Of a stretch of DNA of 64,000 bases, positions 26,477-35,124 are shown piece after piece. Below the pieces are notes generated by a model, which saw only the letters and a program-made list of their open reading frames with translations, ran no database searches and was not told the DNA's origin. Positions within the stretch are counted from its first letter, which is position 1. Each line of letters begins with the position of its first letter. The position numbers and the translations under genes were made by a program. Source of the stretch: Bradyrhizobium murdochi (GTDB taxonomy: Bacteria; Pseudomonadota; Alphaproteobacteria; Rhizobiales; Xanthobacteraceae); assembly GCF_000472965.1 (NCBI RefSeq), contig NZ_AXAU01000004.1:13414-77413 (forward strand). The letters run 5' to 3'.

Positions 26477-27241
26477 TCACGCCATTAGCTTGAATGTCAC
26501 GCCGCAAAGATCGAACCCGTCGCCCGACACCTTGCAGCCTTTGGCCTTCGCTGCATCCAGCATCTTGGCGATATCGGCGACTTTGAACGTCAGTCCGCTC
26601 ATCAGATCGCTTGCGCCTTTGACGAAGCGGAAGCCGGCATTGGGCAGCTTCAATTCAGGCTCACCGCCCGCCCCTTTGCTCACGGCAATGCCCAAAATCT
26701 TCCCCCAATGCTCCGCCAACCCCTGCGGATCCGGGCTCTGCATCTCGACTTCCGTCAGCGCCACCGTCACGTCCTTGCGGATCGCCTTCTGCCAGTTCGG
26801 GCCCGCCGGCGGATAGGGTCCCAGCACGTCGTCGCTGCCGTCGGTGTGATTGAACTCGATGAACGCGGCGCGGCAATCGCGCGGGTGCAATTGCACGCCG
26901 TGATAGGGCGCGTGCGTGATCACGTTCGCCGTGCGCACGCTGATCGCGTTGGCGTGCCTGCCGCGTGCGTCGGGATCGTCGCAGCAGAAGATCGCCATGT
27001 AGCCGCCGCGGCCGCCGGTCTTGTCGAGAAAACGCCCCGCCGCGGTGCCCGGCTGGATCGGCGCCACCACTTCGAGCAGGATCGTGTCGACCGGTAGCAG
27101 TGCGTTTTCCAGGCCATATTTGGCGACATTGCCGTCGCGGTAACAGACGTTGAGGCCCATGATCTCGGAGATGTCCGAGATCACCGGCTCCAGATGCGGC
27201 GCCACCAGGCAGATCTGCCGCAGCCTGAGATACTCGGCCAT
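26477..27241 (-). CDS. VOC-superfamily (glyoxalase/dioxygenase-like) protein
   Basis: This 254-residue protein contains two tandem vicinal-oxygen-chelate modules: one from LRQICLVAPHLEPVISDISE with an AAFIEFNHTDGSDD metal-side strand, and a second from TVALTEVEMQSPDPQGLAEH. The ATG at 27241 follows the stop of the upstream hydratase gene after a single base and has AGGGG upstream, so the two are translated from one message. It could be an acyl-CoA-linked isomerase/epimerase or a ring-cleaving type; this is not decidable from sequence. Confidence 0.8.
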   Translation of the reverse strand: MAEYLRLRQICLVAPHLEPVISDISEIMGLNVCYRDGNVAKYGLENALLPVDTILLEVVAPIQPGTAAGRFLDKTGGRGGYMAIFCCDDPDARGRHANAISVRTANVITHAPYHGVQLHPRDCRAAFIEFNHTDGSDDVLGPYPPAGPNWQKAIRKDVTVALTEVEMQSPDPQGLAEHWGKILGIAVSKGAGGEPELKLPNAGFRFVKGASDLMSGLTFKVADIAKMLDAAKAKGCKVSGDGFDLCGVTFKLMA

Positions 27242-27242
27242 A

Positions 27243-28037
27243 TCAATGCCCCTGAAAGACGGGCTTGCGCTTCTCGACAAAGGCTTTTGCGGCCTCCTTG
27301 TGATCGGCGGTGTCGCCCGAGCGCGAATGATGGATGGCTTCGGCGTCGAAACAGGCTTCCAGCGACATCGTCTCGGCGTTGTTGATGTTGCGCTTGATGT
27401 AGCCCAGCGTCACCGACGGTCCCTGCGCCAGCGACATCGCGAGATCACGCGCCTCGGTATCGATGTCAGCGTCCGGCACCACCTTTGTCACCATGCCGAG
27501 ATTGTAGGCCTCCGTCGCGCTCAGTACCGGCGAGGTCAGATAGAGCTCTCGCGCTTTCGCGGCTCCGAGCATCTGTGTGAGGAAATAGGTGCCGCCGTAA
27601 TCCCCTGATAATCCGACCTTGGCGAACGCGGTCGTGATCTTGCAGGAGGCGCTGGCAACGCGCAGGTCGCACGATAGTGCGATGGAGAGACCGGCGCCCG
27701 CGGCGGCGCCATCGAGCTGCGCCACCACCGGTTTGGGCATCTGGTGCAGGATGCGCGAGACTTCCATGCCGCGGCGCAAGTTCGCCATCTTGGCCTCGAA
27801 GCCGAGCGGTGCCCTGCCCTCCGCCATCGACTTGACGTCGCCGCCGACGCAGAACGTGCCACCGGCGCCCTTCAAGAGTACCGCACGCACCTCGTGATCC
27901 TCAGCCGCGCGCCGTGCGGCTTCGACCAATCCGCGCGTCATGTCCGGATTGAGTGCGTTGCGCCGGTCGGGGCGGTTCATCGTGATCGTGAGTAAGCCCT
28001 GTTCGAACTTCTGGAGGACCATTTCGTTTGCGCTCAT
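27243..28037 (-). CDS. Enoyl-CoA hydratase
   Basis: This 264-residue crotonase-fold protein has MNRPDRRNALNPDM, GGTFCVGGDVKSMAEGR, VAQLDGAAAGAGLSIALSCD and TAFAKVGLSGDYGGTYFLTQ. The Asp in LSGDYGG occupies the region used by 4-chlorobenzoyl-CoA dehalogenase-like and related members, while the first classical Glu is missing, so the exact reaction is open. It is the middle gene of a minus-strand set: LivJ-type binding protein, this gene, then the VOC protein. This suggests uptake and CoA-dependent breakdown of one compound. Confidence 0.87.
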   Translation of the reverse strand: MSANEMVLQKFEQGLLTITMNRPDRRNALNPDMTRGLVEAARRAAEDHEVRAVLLKGAGGTFCVGGDVKSMAEGRAPLGFEAKMANLRRGMEVSRILHQMPKPVVAQLDGAAAGAGLSIALSCDLRVASASCKITTAFAKVGLSGDYGGTYFLTQMLGAAKARELYLTSPVLSATEAYNLGMVTKVVPDADIDTEARDLAMSLAQGPSVTLGYIKRNINNAETMSLEACFDAEAIHHSRSGDTADHKEAAKAFVEKRKPVFQGH

Positions 28038-28072
28038 GGGGTGGTGCTTTCGTTGGTAGGTTGAGATGAATT

Positions 28073-28167
28073 CGTAGGGTGGGCAAAGGCGCACTTGCGC
28101 CGTGCCCACCACCTCTCGCCGATCTGCGGCGCTAATGGTGGGCACGCTTCGCTTTGCCCACCCTACG
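28073..28167. repeat. Dispersed palindromic repeat, family C
   Basis: CGTAGGGTGGGCAAAGGCGC and the mirror end TTCGCTTTGCCCACCCTACG flank inner GTGCCCACCACC and GGTGGGCAC arms. It lies between the LivJ-type gene and the hydratase gene and is a close relative of the copy at 22023-22112. Confidence 0.88.
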
Positions 28168-28178
28168 CAGATGCGGTC

Positions 28179-29387
28179 CTATTTCTTCACCAGCGGACAG
28201 CGCGAGGCTTCCAGCGGCTGGAACGCCTCGCTGCCGGGGATGGTCGCCAGCAGCTTGTAATAATCCCAGCGCGCCTTGGATTCCTGGGGTTTCTTGACCT
28301 CGAACAGATACATGTCGTGCACCATGCGGCCATCGTCGCGAATCTTGCCGTTCCTGGCGAACATGTCGTTGACCGGCGTCTCCTTCATCAGCTTCATCAC
28401 CGCGGCCGCATCCGTGGTGCCCGCGGCCTTGACGGCCTTCAGGTAATGCAGGACCGACGAATAGACGCTGGCCTGCGCCGCGGTCGGCGGCCGCTTGACG
28501 CGCTCCATGAAGCGTTTTGAAAACGCGCGGGTGTCGTCGTTGAGGTCCCAATAGAAGGCTTCGGCAAGCAGCAGACCCTGCGCCGTCTCCAGCCCGACGC
28601 TGTCGATATCGGTGACGAAGGCGAGCAGCGGCGAGAGCTTTTGGCCGCCGCTCCTGGTCAGCCCGAATTCCGCCGCCTGCTTGACCGCGTTGATGGTATC
28701 GCCGCCGGCATTGGCGAGGCCGACAACCTTGGCCTTCGAGCTCTGCGCCTGCAGCAGGAACGAGGAGAAGTCCGACGTATTGAGCGGATGCTTGACGCTG
28801 CCGAGCACCTTGCCGCCGGCCTTCACCACCACATTGCTGGTGTCCTTTTCCAGGTCCTGGCCGAACGCATAATCGGCGGTGAGGAAGAACCAGGTCTCGA
28901 AGCCGCTCTTGACGGTGGCGAGCCCGGTGACGTTGGACTGCGCAAACGTGTCGTAGGAATAATGCACGGTGTAGGGGCCGCAGGCCTCGTTGCTCAGCCG
29001 GATCGAGGCGGGGCCGCTATACATCACGATCTTGTTGCGCGCCTTCGCGATTTCGCCGGCGGCGAGCGCGGTTGCAGACGCCGCCACGTCGTACAGCATC
29101 TCGACGCCTTGATTGTCGAGCATGTCGCGCGCGATGCTGGCAGCAAGATCGGCCTTGTTGAGATGATCGGCCGCGACGATCTCGACCTTGCGCCCCAGCA
29201 CCTCGCCGCCAAAATCCTCCACCGCCATCTTCGCCGCGGTCTCCGAGCCCGGCCCGGTGATGTCTGCGTAAAGCCCTGACATATCGAGAATGCCGCCGAG
29301 CTTGAGCGGCGGCTTGCTTTGCGCCATTGCCGCGCTAGCCGACATCGCCAACGCGGCAGCAAAAACGGCAGTGATTGCTCTCTTCAT
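28179..29387 (-). CDS. Branched-chain amino-acid-type ABC transporter substrate-binding protein
   Basis: This 402-residue exported binding protein has a signal peptide (MKRAITAVFAAALAMSASAA, cut near AMAQ) and the periplasmic binding fold of the LivJ type, starting KPPLKLGGILDMSGLYADIT and containing ADYAFGQDLEKDTSNVVVKA. In Bradyrhizobium such orphan LivJ-like proteins often bind aromatic or dicarboxylic acids instead of amino acids. GGGAGAACTCC precedes the ATG. The permease and ATPase genes are not in the window. Co-orientation with the hydratase and VOC genes suggests a shared substrate. Confidence 0.92.
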   Translation of the reverse strand: MKRAITAVFAAALAMSASAAMAQSKPPLKLGGILDMSGLYADITGPGSETAAKMAVEDFGGEVLGRKVEIVAADHLNKADLAASIARDMLDNQGVEMLYDVAASATALAAGEIAKARNKIVMYSGPASIRLSNEACGPYTVHYSYDTFAQSNVTGLATVKSGFETWFFLTADYAFGQDLEKDTSNVVVKAGGKVLGSVKHPLNTSDFSSFLLQAQSSKAKVVGLANAGGDTINAVKQAAEFGLTRSGGQKLSPLLAFVTDIDSVGLETAQGLLLAEAFYWDLNDDTRAFSKRFMERVKRPPTAAQASVYSSVLHYLKAVKAAGTTDAAAVMKLMKETPVNDMFARNGKIRDDGRMVHDMYLFEVKKPQESKARWDYYKLLATIPGSEAFQPLEASRCPLVKK

Positions 29388-29527
29388 GGAGTTCTCCCTA
29401 TTGGTTGCCGCATTGCCTGCGACTTTGAATTTTTTGCTCTGGCAGGATCATGCCGCACGGGGTGCATAGCGGCAAGGCGCGAAGGAAGGCGGATTGCGTC
29501 GCGATTTCCGCTAAGCGGAATGATCTC

Positions 29528-29645
29528 GTAGGATGGGTAGAGCGACTTGTCCGCCGTAGCTCAACGAGCGAAGGCGGAAGCGAAACCCATCAATTCCTTG
29601 CGCGGCGTCATGATGGGTATCGCTTCGCTCCACCCATCCTACACG
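29528..29645. repeat. Dispersed palindromic repeat, family E
   Basis: The outer arms CGTAGGATGGGTAGAGCGA and CGCTTCGCTCCACCCATCCTA are imperfect mirror images, with inner GAAACCCATCA and TGATGGGTATCG arms. It is the first of two repeat blocks in the 425-base gap upstream of the LivJ-type gene; no other gene was found there. Confidence 0.8.
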
Positions 29646-29649
29646 ACGC

Positions 29650-29812
29650 ATCAGCGTGTCCCGGACGCGGTGCAGCGTGCTCCCGGCGATGCGAAGCATC
29701 GTCCGGTACGCTGCTCCGCAGAGCCTGGACCTACCGCCGCAACATGGACCCCGGATCGGCAGCGCACCACGCCGCTCACGCGGCGCGTTGCGCAGCATCC
29801 GGGGAACGCCAC
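29650..29812. repeat. GC-rich repeat block with multiple short palindromes (family H)
   Basis: The block contains GTGTCCCGGACGCGGTGCAG, CGATGCGAAGCATCG, GCCGCTCACGCGGC and GCATCCGGGGAACG. CGATGCGAAGCATCG also occurs in the element at 51098-51221, which links the two. No coding potential was seen. It abuts the stop codon of the VOC gene at 29813. Confidence 0.6.
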
Positions 29813-30226
29813 TCACGCCAACAATCCCTTACCCGGCACATGATTGAGCTCGAGCCTTATGCCATCCGGATCCTCGAACAGGATCGAGTAATAGCCCGGC
29901 GCCCATTGGTCCTCGCGCGGCGCACGGATGATTTTGGCGCCGAGCGTCTTCAGGAAGCCGTGCAGTTCATCGACGTCGGCGCGCTCGCGGGCGCGGAAGC
30001 AGAGGTGGTGCAGGCCGACACGCTGCTGCTCGAACGCGGCGCCAGCGTGCTCCGGCGATGGTGCGCTGATGCCGACGGCAGTGCGGCCGCCGACGCAGTA
30101 GTAGGTCGTCTCGGTATCGATGACCGGCTTCAAGCCGAGAAACGGCAACAGCTTGCGATAGAAATAGCGAGAGCGTTCGTAATTCGAGGCGGTGAGAAAA
30201 ATATGGGCAATGCCGTTGACTTCCAT
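29813..30226 (-). CDS. VOC-family protein (glyoxalase-like)
   Basis: This single-module VOC protein of 137 residues has the order IAHIFLTASNYERSRYFYRK (first His), VGLHHLCFRARERADVDELH (second His) and YYSILFEDPDGIRLELNHVP (Glu), matching a metal-binding betaalphabetabetabeta fold. It could be a lactoylglutathione lyase-type or antibiotic/xenobiotic-modifying enzyme. A strong GGGGGAGACA site precedes the ATG. It stands alone, divergent from the nuclease-like gene at 30310. Confidence 0.87.
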   Translation of the reverse strand: MEVNGIAHIFLTASNYERSRYFYRKLLPFLGLKPVIDTETTYYCVGGRTAVGISAPSPEHAGAAFEQQRVGLHHLCFRARERADVDELHGFLKTLGAKIIRAPREDQWAPGYYSILFEDPDGIRLELNHVPGKGLLA

Positions 30227-30309
30227 TGTCTCCCCCTACGTGGCAATCTCAGGTAGTATTGCTGTCATTGATCGAGCATACAGGAACGAGCGGGACAGAG
30301 AGCAGCGTT

Positions 30310-31098
30310 ATGACCGGCCCGGCATTGCGTTACAGCGCTGCGCTTACGGCATCCGCCGCATTGTTTCTCGCGCTGGCGTCCGCCGGCGAGGCCGACGCCG
30401 CCGACTGCGTGCTGGAGCGGCAGGGCGAAGGGCGGGTCGCTGCCGTGGTCGATGCGCGCGGCTTTCGCCTCGAGGACGGCCGGGAAATCCGCCTCGCCGG
30501 CATCGAGCGCGCGGGAACCGAGACGGCCGGTGGCAGGGCCGTATTGTCGGCTATCATCACCGGCCGCGACGTGACCCTGCATGGCGAGGATGACACGCCG
30601 GATCGGTACGGCCGGCAGTCGGCCTTTGTGTTCGTGACTGATTCGGAACAATCGGTGCAAAGCGAGCTGCTGCGCCGCGGCGAGGTCCTGGTTTCGAGCG
30701 ATATATCCGACAAAAATTGCGCTGCAGCGCTGTCCGCCGCCGAGGGCGTGGCGAGAAATGCCAAATTGGGAATCTGGGCAAGTTCAACTGCCATAAAAAA
30801 CGCGGAAAGTCCGGGCGATATTCTGGCCGCGATTGGGCACTTTACGGTGATCGAAGGCAGAGTGCTGTCCGTTCGGCAGGCTGGGGCAATGACCTACCTG
30901 AATTTCGGGCGGAACTGGACACGGGACTTTGCTGCGACTATTTCAAGGCGCATCATACCGGCGTTCGAGAGCGCCGGCCTTGGACCTAAGTCGCTCGAAA
31001 ATCGACGGATTCGTGTCCGCGGCGTTGTCTCGTCGCGGGGAGGACCGCGAATTGAGTTGCTTCGGGTGGGGCAGATTGAGGTGCTGGGCGGGAAATAG
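30310..31098 (+). CDS. Exported thermonuclease-like (SNase-fold) protein
   Basis: This protein of 262 residues has a signal peptide (ALTASAALFLALASAGEADA) and an SNase-like domain: GRVAAVVDARGFRLEDGREI, RLAGIERAGTETAGGRAVLS and DRYGRQSAFVFV. The last motif keeps the Arg of the DxYGR catalytic segment, but the usual GIDAPE calcium/catalytic loop reads GIERAGTE, so nuclease activity is doubtful. A second beta-rich half (RNWTRDFAATISRRI to the end) resembles an OB-type extension. The ATG at 30310 is preferred because the signal peptide starts there. Confidence 0.75.
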   Translation: MTGPALRYSAALTASAALFLALASAGEADAADCVLERQGEGRVAAVVDARGFRLEDGREIRLAGIERAGTETAGGRAVLSAIITGRDVTLHGEDDTPDRYGRQSAFVFVTDSEQSVQSELLRRGEVLVSSDISDKNCAAALSAAEGVARNAKLGIWASSTAIKNAESPGDILAAIGHFTVIEGRVLSVRQAGAMTYLNFGRNWTRDFAATISRRIIPAFESAGLGPKSLENRRIRVRGVVSSRGGPRIELLRVGQIEVLGGK

Positions 31099-31181
31099 CG
31101 TTTGATTCGGGGGCTGGCATCGGTCTTCGCTGGGATCACGCGCAAAGAAGAGGGGATGAGATCAAGGATCCCGATCGGATC

Positions 31182-32687
31182 GTGATCTCAGTGGCTGATT
31201 TGACGCATCGTGCACAACGGGGCGAAGGAAACACGGGCCGCCGCCTTCTGGCTGCGCCGGCGTTGTTGTGCGCTGCGCTCACGCTCTCTTCCTGTGGAAA
31301 CCTCGGGAAGATCGAGACAGCCGCGCCGACGGTGCCCGCGCCGAAGCCGAGCCGCACCGTCGCACAGACGCCGGCGAGCGAGCGCGAGCACGAGCGCATT
31401 CTGGCCTCCTATGGCGGCGCCTATGACGATCCGAAACTCGCAACCCTGATCGGCAAGACCGTTGACCGGCTGGTGGCGGCGTCGGACCGTCCGGACCAGG
31501 CCTACCGGGTGACCATCCTCAATTCCGGCGCGGTCAACGCCTTCGCGCTGCCGACCGGCCAGCTCTATGTGACGCGCGGGTTGGTGGCGCTCGCCAGCGA
31601 TACCTCGGAACTGTCCTCCGTGCTGAGCCACGAGATGGCGCATGTCATCGCAAAGCACGCCTCGATCCGGGAAGACCAGGCGCGGCAGGCGGCGGTGGTG
31701 ACGCGCGTCGTCACCGACATGAGTAACGATCCGGATCTGACGGCGCTGGCGCTGGCGAAAACCAAGCTGACGATGGCGAGCTTCTCACGGCAGCAGGAAT
31801 TCGAGGCCGATGGCATCGGCGTCGGCATTTCGGCCCGCGCCCGCTTCGATCCCTATGGCGCGTCGCGCTTCCTTGCCGCGATGGAGCGCAATGCGGCGCT
31901 GAAGGCCGGCAAGACCTCGCTCGACCCGCGCGCGCAGGACTTTCTCTCCTCGCATCCGGCAACCCCCGAGCGCGTGCAGAACGCGCAGGCCAGCGCGCGG
32001 CAATACACTTCGCCGCAGAGCGGCGAGCGCGACCGCGAGACCTATCTCGCCGCCATCGACAACATCGTGTATGGCGAAGATCCCAGCGAGGGCTTCGTGC
32101 GCGGGCGCCGCTTCCTGCATCCGAAACTCGGCTTCACCTTCCAAGCGCCCGAGACGTTCACGCTCGACAACACTGCGCAGGCCGTGATCGGCGTGCGCGA
32201 GGGCGGCACGCAGGCGATGCGCTTCGACGTGGTGCGCGTGCCGGCCGAACAGTCGCTCGCCGATTACCTCAATTCCGGCTGGATGGAAGGTGTCGACAAG
32301 GGCTCGACCGAAGACCTCATGATCAACGGTTTCCCGGTAGCTTCGGCCTCGGCAAACGGCGATCAGTGGCAGTTCAAGGTTTATGCGCTGCGTTACGGCA
32401 GTGACGTCTACCGCTTCATCTTCGCCGCCAAGCAGCGTAACACCGAAAGCGAGCGCAATGCGCGCGAGACCGTCAACTCGTTCCGCCGCCTGACGCTGGA
32501 AGAAATTCAGGCCGCGCGTCCCTTGCGCATAAAGGTCATCACGGTGCAGCCCGGCGACACCGTGGAATCACTCTCCCACCGCATGACCGGCGTCGACCGC
32601 CCCGCCGAGCGCTTCCGCATCCTCAATGGCCTCGACCAGCACGCCCAGGTCAAGCCGCGCGATCGCGTGAAGATCGTGGTGGATTGA
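31182..32687 (+). CDS. M48-family metalloprotease, lipoprotein
   Basis: This 501-residue envelope protease carries a lipobox (LTLSSCGN, lipidated Cys38), the zinc motif HEMAH (150-154) and the third ligand region SRQQEFEADGIG (Glu206). The C-terminal 60 residues (IKVITVQPGDTVESLSHRMT to the end) look like a degenerate LysM-type domain. It resembles BepA/YfgC, which controls outer-membrane protein quality. The start is the GTG at 31182; no strong ribosome site is visible. A damaged second copy of its last 100 bases lies at 34851-34949. Confidence 0.9.
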   Translation: MISVADLTHRAQRGEGNTGRRLLAAPALLCAALTLSSCGNLGKIETAAPTVPAPKPSRTVAQTPASEREHERILASYGGAYDDPKLATLIGKTVDRLVAASDRPDQAYRVTILNSGAVNAFALPTGQLYVTRGLVALASDTSELSSVLSHEMAHVIAKHASIREDQARQAAVVTRVVTDMSNDPDLTALALAKTKLTMASFSRQQEFEADGIGVGISARARFDPYGASRFLAAMERNAALKAGKTSLDPRAQDFLSSHPATPERVQNAQASARQYTSPQSGERDRETYLAAIDNIVYGEDPSEGFVRGRRFLHPKLGFTFQAPETFTLDNTAQAVIGVREGGTQAMRFDVVRVPAEQSLADYLNSGWMEGVDKGSTEDLMINGFPVASASANGDQWQFKVYALRYGSDVYRFIFAAKQRNTESERNARETVNSFRRLTLEEIQAARPLRIKVITVQPGDTVESLSHRMTGVDRPAERFRILNGLDQHAQVKPRDRVKIVVD

Positions 32688-32803
32688 GGCGCGGCCGAAA
32701 CAAGATCACTCAGCCAGGCTGCTCGCCTTCCGCTCTCTCCTCGTGGGCGAGGTGGATCGAACGAGCGCACGCAGTAACCGCGCAAGGACCTGTCTCGTCC
32801 ACG

Positions 32804-32838
32804 CGAAAAAAACAAGAGCCCCGCCGAAGCGGGGCTCA
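32804..32838 (-). terminator. Rho-independent terminator of the DUF1236 gene
   Basis: Read on the minus strand, the hairpin GAGCCCCGC-TTCG-GCGGGGCTC is followed by TTGTTTTTTTC. It lies just after the stop of the DUF1236 gene and is one of the clearest terminators in the window. Confidence 0.88.
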
Positions 32839-32844
32839 AGATGA

Positions 32845-34497
32845 TCAATACTTGCGACCTGAACCGCCCTGATCAGACTGGTTCTTCGCCGCGGGTGCCG
32901 GCGCATTGTTGTTCTGATTGGTCTGCCCGGACGGCTGGTTGGAGCTCGGCTGATTGCCGCCTCGCGCCGGGGCCTGTCCAGTCGTCTGACCAGACGGAGG
33001 CCGTTGCGTGCCGGCCTGGCCGGTGGTTGCCGGCTGGTTTCGTCCAGCCTGACCGGTTGTCGTAGGCTCGTTCTGCCGGGCAGGCGCATTAGCCTGACCG
33101 GTATTCTGGCCGGTCGCGTTCCGCTGCGCCGATGGCTGCTGGCCGGCCGTCGTCGACTGGCTCTGAGTGGCACTTATCTTGTTAGACACTCCGAGCGCGG
33201 CAACCGTGCGTGTATCAATCGTGCCGCTGGCCTGCAGGCCCTGCCGCCGCTGGAAGACCATCAAAGCCTCGCGCGTCCGGGCGCTGAACACGCCATCCGC
33301 TCTGCCAGTCAGCAAACCGCGTTGGATGAGCACCCGCTGCACCACGCGGATTTCGTCGGGGCTCAGATCGAGCGCGGCCACGCTGCCACCGCCGATGCGG
33401 CCACGACCCGTGAACCGCGTCCTCGGTCCTGCCGGGACAACGTCCACGATCCTCCGGCTCCGATCCACGAACACGATCTCGTCCTCCACGACGAAGAAGC
33501 TGTAGTCGCGGTAGTCCGGGAACGTGTCGATCAATACGGGGAATGCCGCGACCGACACAAAGGAGACATGCCGTGGCACCACGACGCCGGTATTGATCCG
33601 GAAGTTGATGGAGTTGACGTTAACCCGCGCCACATTGCGCGAGCCAAGCACCGACTGCTGCAGTGTTGTCTGCTGTTGTGCAGTCACCGACACGCGGCCC
33701 GACATGCTCTGAGCGGCCGCACCCCGGCCTTCCGCCCGCGCATCGGTCTGTCCGTGGGTGTTGGCGCCTGTCGTTGTGGACTGACCCTGCTGCGTCGCCT
33801 GGCCCTGCTGCGTGGTTGGACCTTGGGAAGGAGCGCTTGGCCTGGTGTTGGCGCCGGTCGTCGTACCCGGCCTTGCATTCGGACCCTCCGTTGTCGCACG
33901 GGTCTGGTCACGGCGCTGCTGGGTTGTCTCTGCGGTTGCCGGCTTCTGCTTTTGCTGCGCCTTTTGTTCGGTCTGACGCGTCTGGTCGCGCTCGCCACGG
34001 CCTTGCCCCACGGTCTGGTCCTTTTGCCTGCCATAGGACTGGTCCTGCGCCTTTGACTGACGCAGTTGATCGCGCTCGCCGCGGCCTTGCCCCACCGTCT
34101 GATCCTTTTGCCCGCGCTGCGACCGATCCGCGCCGATCTGTCGCTCGCCCCTGTCCATCGCGCGGCCGCTCTCTCTCATTCCTTCGCTACGCTGTGCGCG
34201 CGATGGCGCAGCAGCAGGGCTTTCCGCCCGGCCGCCTGCTCGGCCTTGCGTCATCCCTTCACCGCGGGATGCGCCGCCTGCGCCCTGCGAAATTCCACCT
34301 CCCGACTGCCTCTGTTCGGCGGCACCGCCGCCAGCTCCTCCACCGGCGCTTATTCCGCCGCCGGCACCTGCTCCTCCGCCGGCACCCATTCCGCCACCGC
34401 CGCCACCATCACGCATGCCTTGTGCCGCCGCCAGACTGACGCCGGCGAGCAGCGCTGCTGTGGTCAGCAGGAACCTGCTCTTTCTAATGCTGTGCAT
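32845..34497 (-). CDS. Exported DUF1236 / peptidoglycan-binding-like protein with low-complexity repeats
   Basis: This 550-residue protein has a signal peptide (MHSIRKSRFLLTTAALLAGV, cut near AAAQG) and a Gly-rich segment. Charged Gln/Arg-rich repeats follow, in which KDQTVGQGRGERDQ occurs twice, then a Thr/Gln-rich stretch. A DUF1236 domain (INTGVVVPRHVSFVSVAAFP, VVEDEIVFVDRSRRIVDVVP) precedes a peptidoglycan-binding-type domain (DLSPDEIRVVQRVLIQRGLL, AREALMVFQRRQGLQASGTI-like region) and a Gln/Asn/Pro-rich tail. It is probably a cell-envelope protein. GGAGGAAGTTTCAC precedes the ATG at 34497. The gene is flanked by direct copies of the M48 3' end. Confidence 0.82.
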   Translation of the reverse strand: MHSIRKSRFLLTTAALLAGVSLAAAQGMRDGGGGGGMGAGGGAGAGGGISAGGGAGGGAAEQRQSGGGISQGAGGASRGEGMTQGRAGGRAESPAAAPSRAQRSEGMRESGRAMDRGERQIGADRSQRGQKDQTVGQGRGERDQLRQSKAQDQSYGRQKDQTVGQGRGERDQTRQTEQKAQQKQKPATAETTQQRRDQTRATTEGPNARPGTTTGANTRPSAPSQGPTTQQGQATQQGQSTTTGANTHGQTDARAEGRGAAAQSMSGRVSVTAQQQTTLQQSVLGSRNVARVNVNSINFRINTGVVVPRHVSFVSVAAFPVLIDTFPDYRDYSFFVVEDEIVFVDRSRRIVDVVPAGPRTRFTGRGRIGGGSVAALDLSPDEIRVVQRVLIQRGLLTGRADGVFSARTREALMVFQRRQGLQASGTIDTRTVAALGVSNKISATQSQSTTAGQQPSAQRNATGQNTGQANAPARQNEPTTTGQAGRNQPATTGQAGTQRPPSGQTTGQAPARGGNQPSSNQPSGQTNQNNNAPAPAAKNQSDQGGSGRKY

Positions 34498-34850
34498 GTG
34501 AAACTTCCTCCGTTTGCCTCGCAGCATTTTTTCGACGCGGTACTTTCGAACTGAGCAGTTCAAGGCTCCGTTATGAGTGACGGACCTGCTGCAAACGAGC
34601 GCTCGTCCGAGTTTCCGATCTGCTGGGAAAACGAAGCCCCGATGCCATTCGTTCCCGTTCACGCCGTTGCGCCAGCGGGACACACGGTTCCGGAGCAAAA
34701 CTGGCTCGCGTTTGTACGATTGGCGCGAGTGGACCTATGTCGGTCAGCGCCGACATGTTGCGATGGCAAAGAGCGAGATGACTCAATTGAGGTAATCGGT
34801 CGAGCCGGTGCGGTGCAGATTGTATAAAGGGGCGCTGCGGATGTCCGCTT

Positions 34851-34949
34851 CCACCGGCGTCGACCGCCCCCACCGAGCGCTTCCGCAACGGCCTCGACCA
34901 GCACGCCCAAGTCGAGCCGCGCGATCGCGTGAAGATCGTGGTGGACTAG
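34851..34949 (+). pseudogene. Fragment duplicating the 3' end of the M48 protease gene
   Basis: ACCGGCGTCGACCGCCCC and the following bases through a TAG stop match 32583-32687, the end of the M48 gene, in the same orientation. Differences are single substitutions, one inserted base near 34870 and a six-base deletion corresponding to two codons. The last 24 or so codons stay in frame (ending CGCGTGAAGATCGTGGTGGA). No upstream protease sequence is present, so this is a remnant, not a gene. Confidence 0.85.
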
Positions 34950-34965
34950 TCAGGACGCCTCAGCC

Positions 34966-35082
34966 GTCATTGCGAGCCATCTGGTCGCACGAATGCGCGC
35001 CCGATGACAGGCTCCGCGAAGCAATCCGCGCCAACGCGGAGATAGGTGGATTGCTTCGTCGCTTGCGCTCCTCGCAATGACG
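34966..35082. repeat. Dispersed palindromic repeat, family D
   Basis: The block starts GTCATTGCGAGCC, contains GCGAAGCAATCC and its mirror GGATTGCTTCGTCGCTTGCG, and ends CTCCTCGCAATGAC. A second copy is at 49467-49554. Together with the M48 fragment it fills the gap downstream of the small exported-protein gene; bases 34498-34850 show no convincing gene. Confidence 0.85.
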
Positions 35083-35124
35083 CGGAGAGCGCTGCGTGCT
35101 ACCAGGAATTTGTGCGATCTAATT

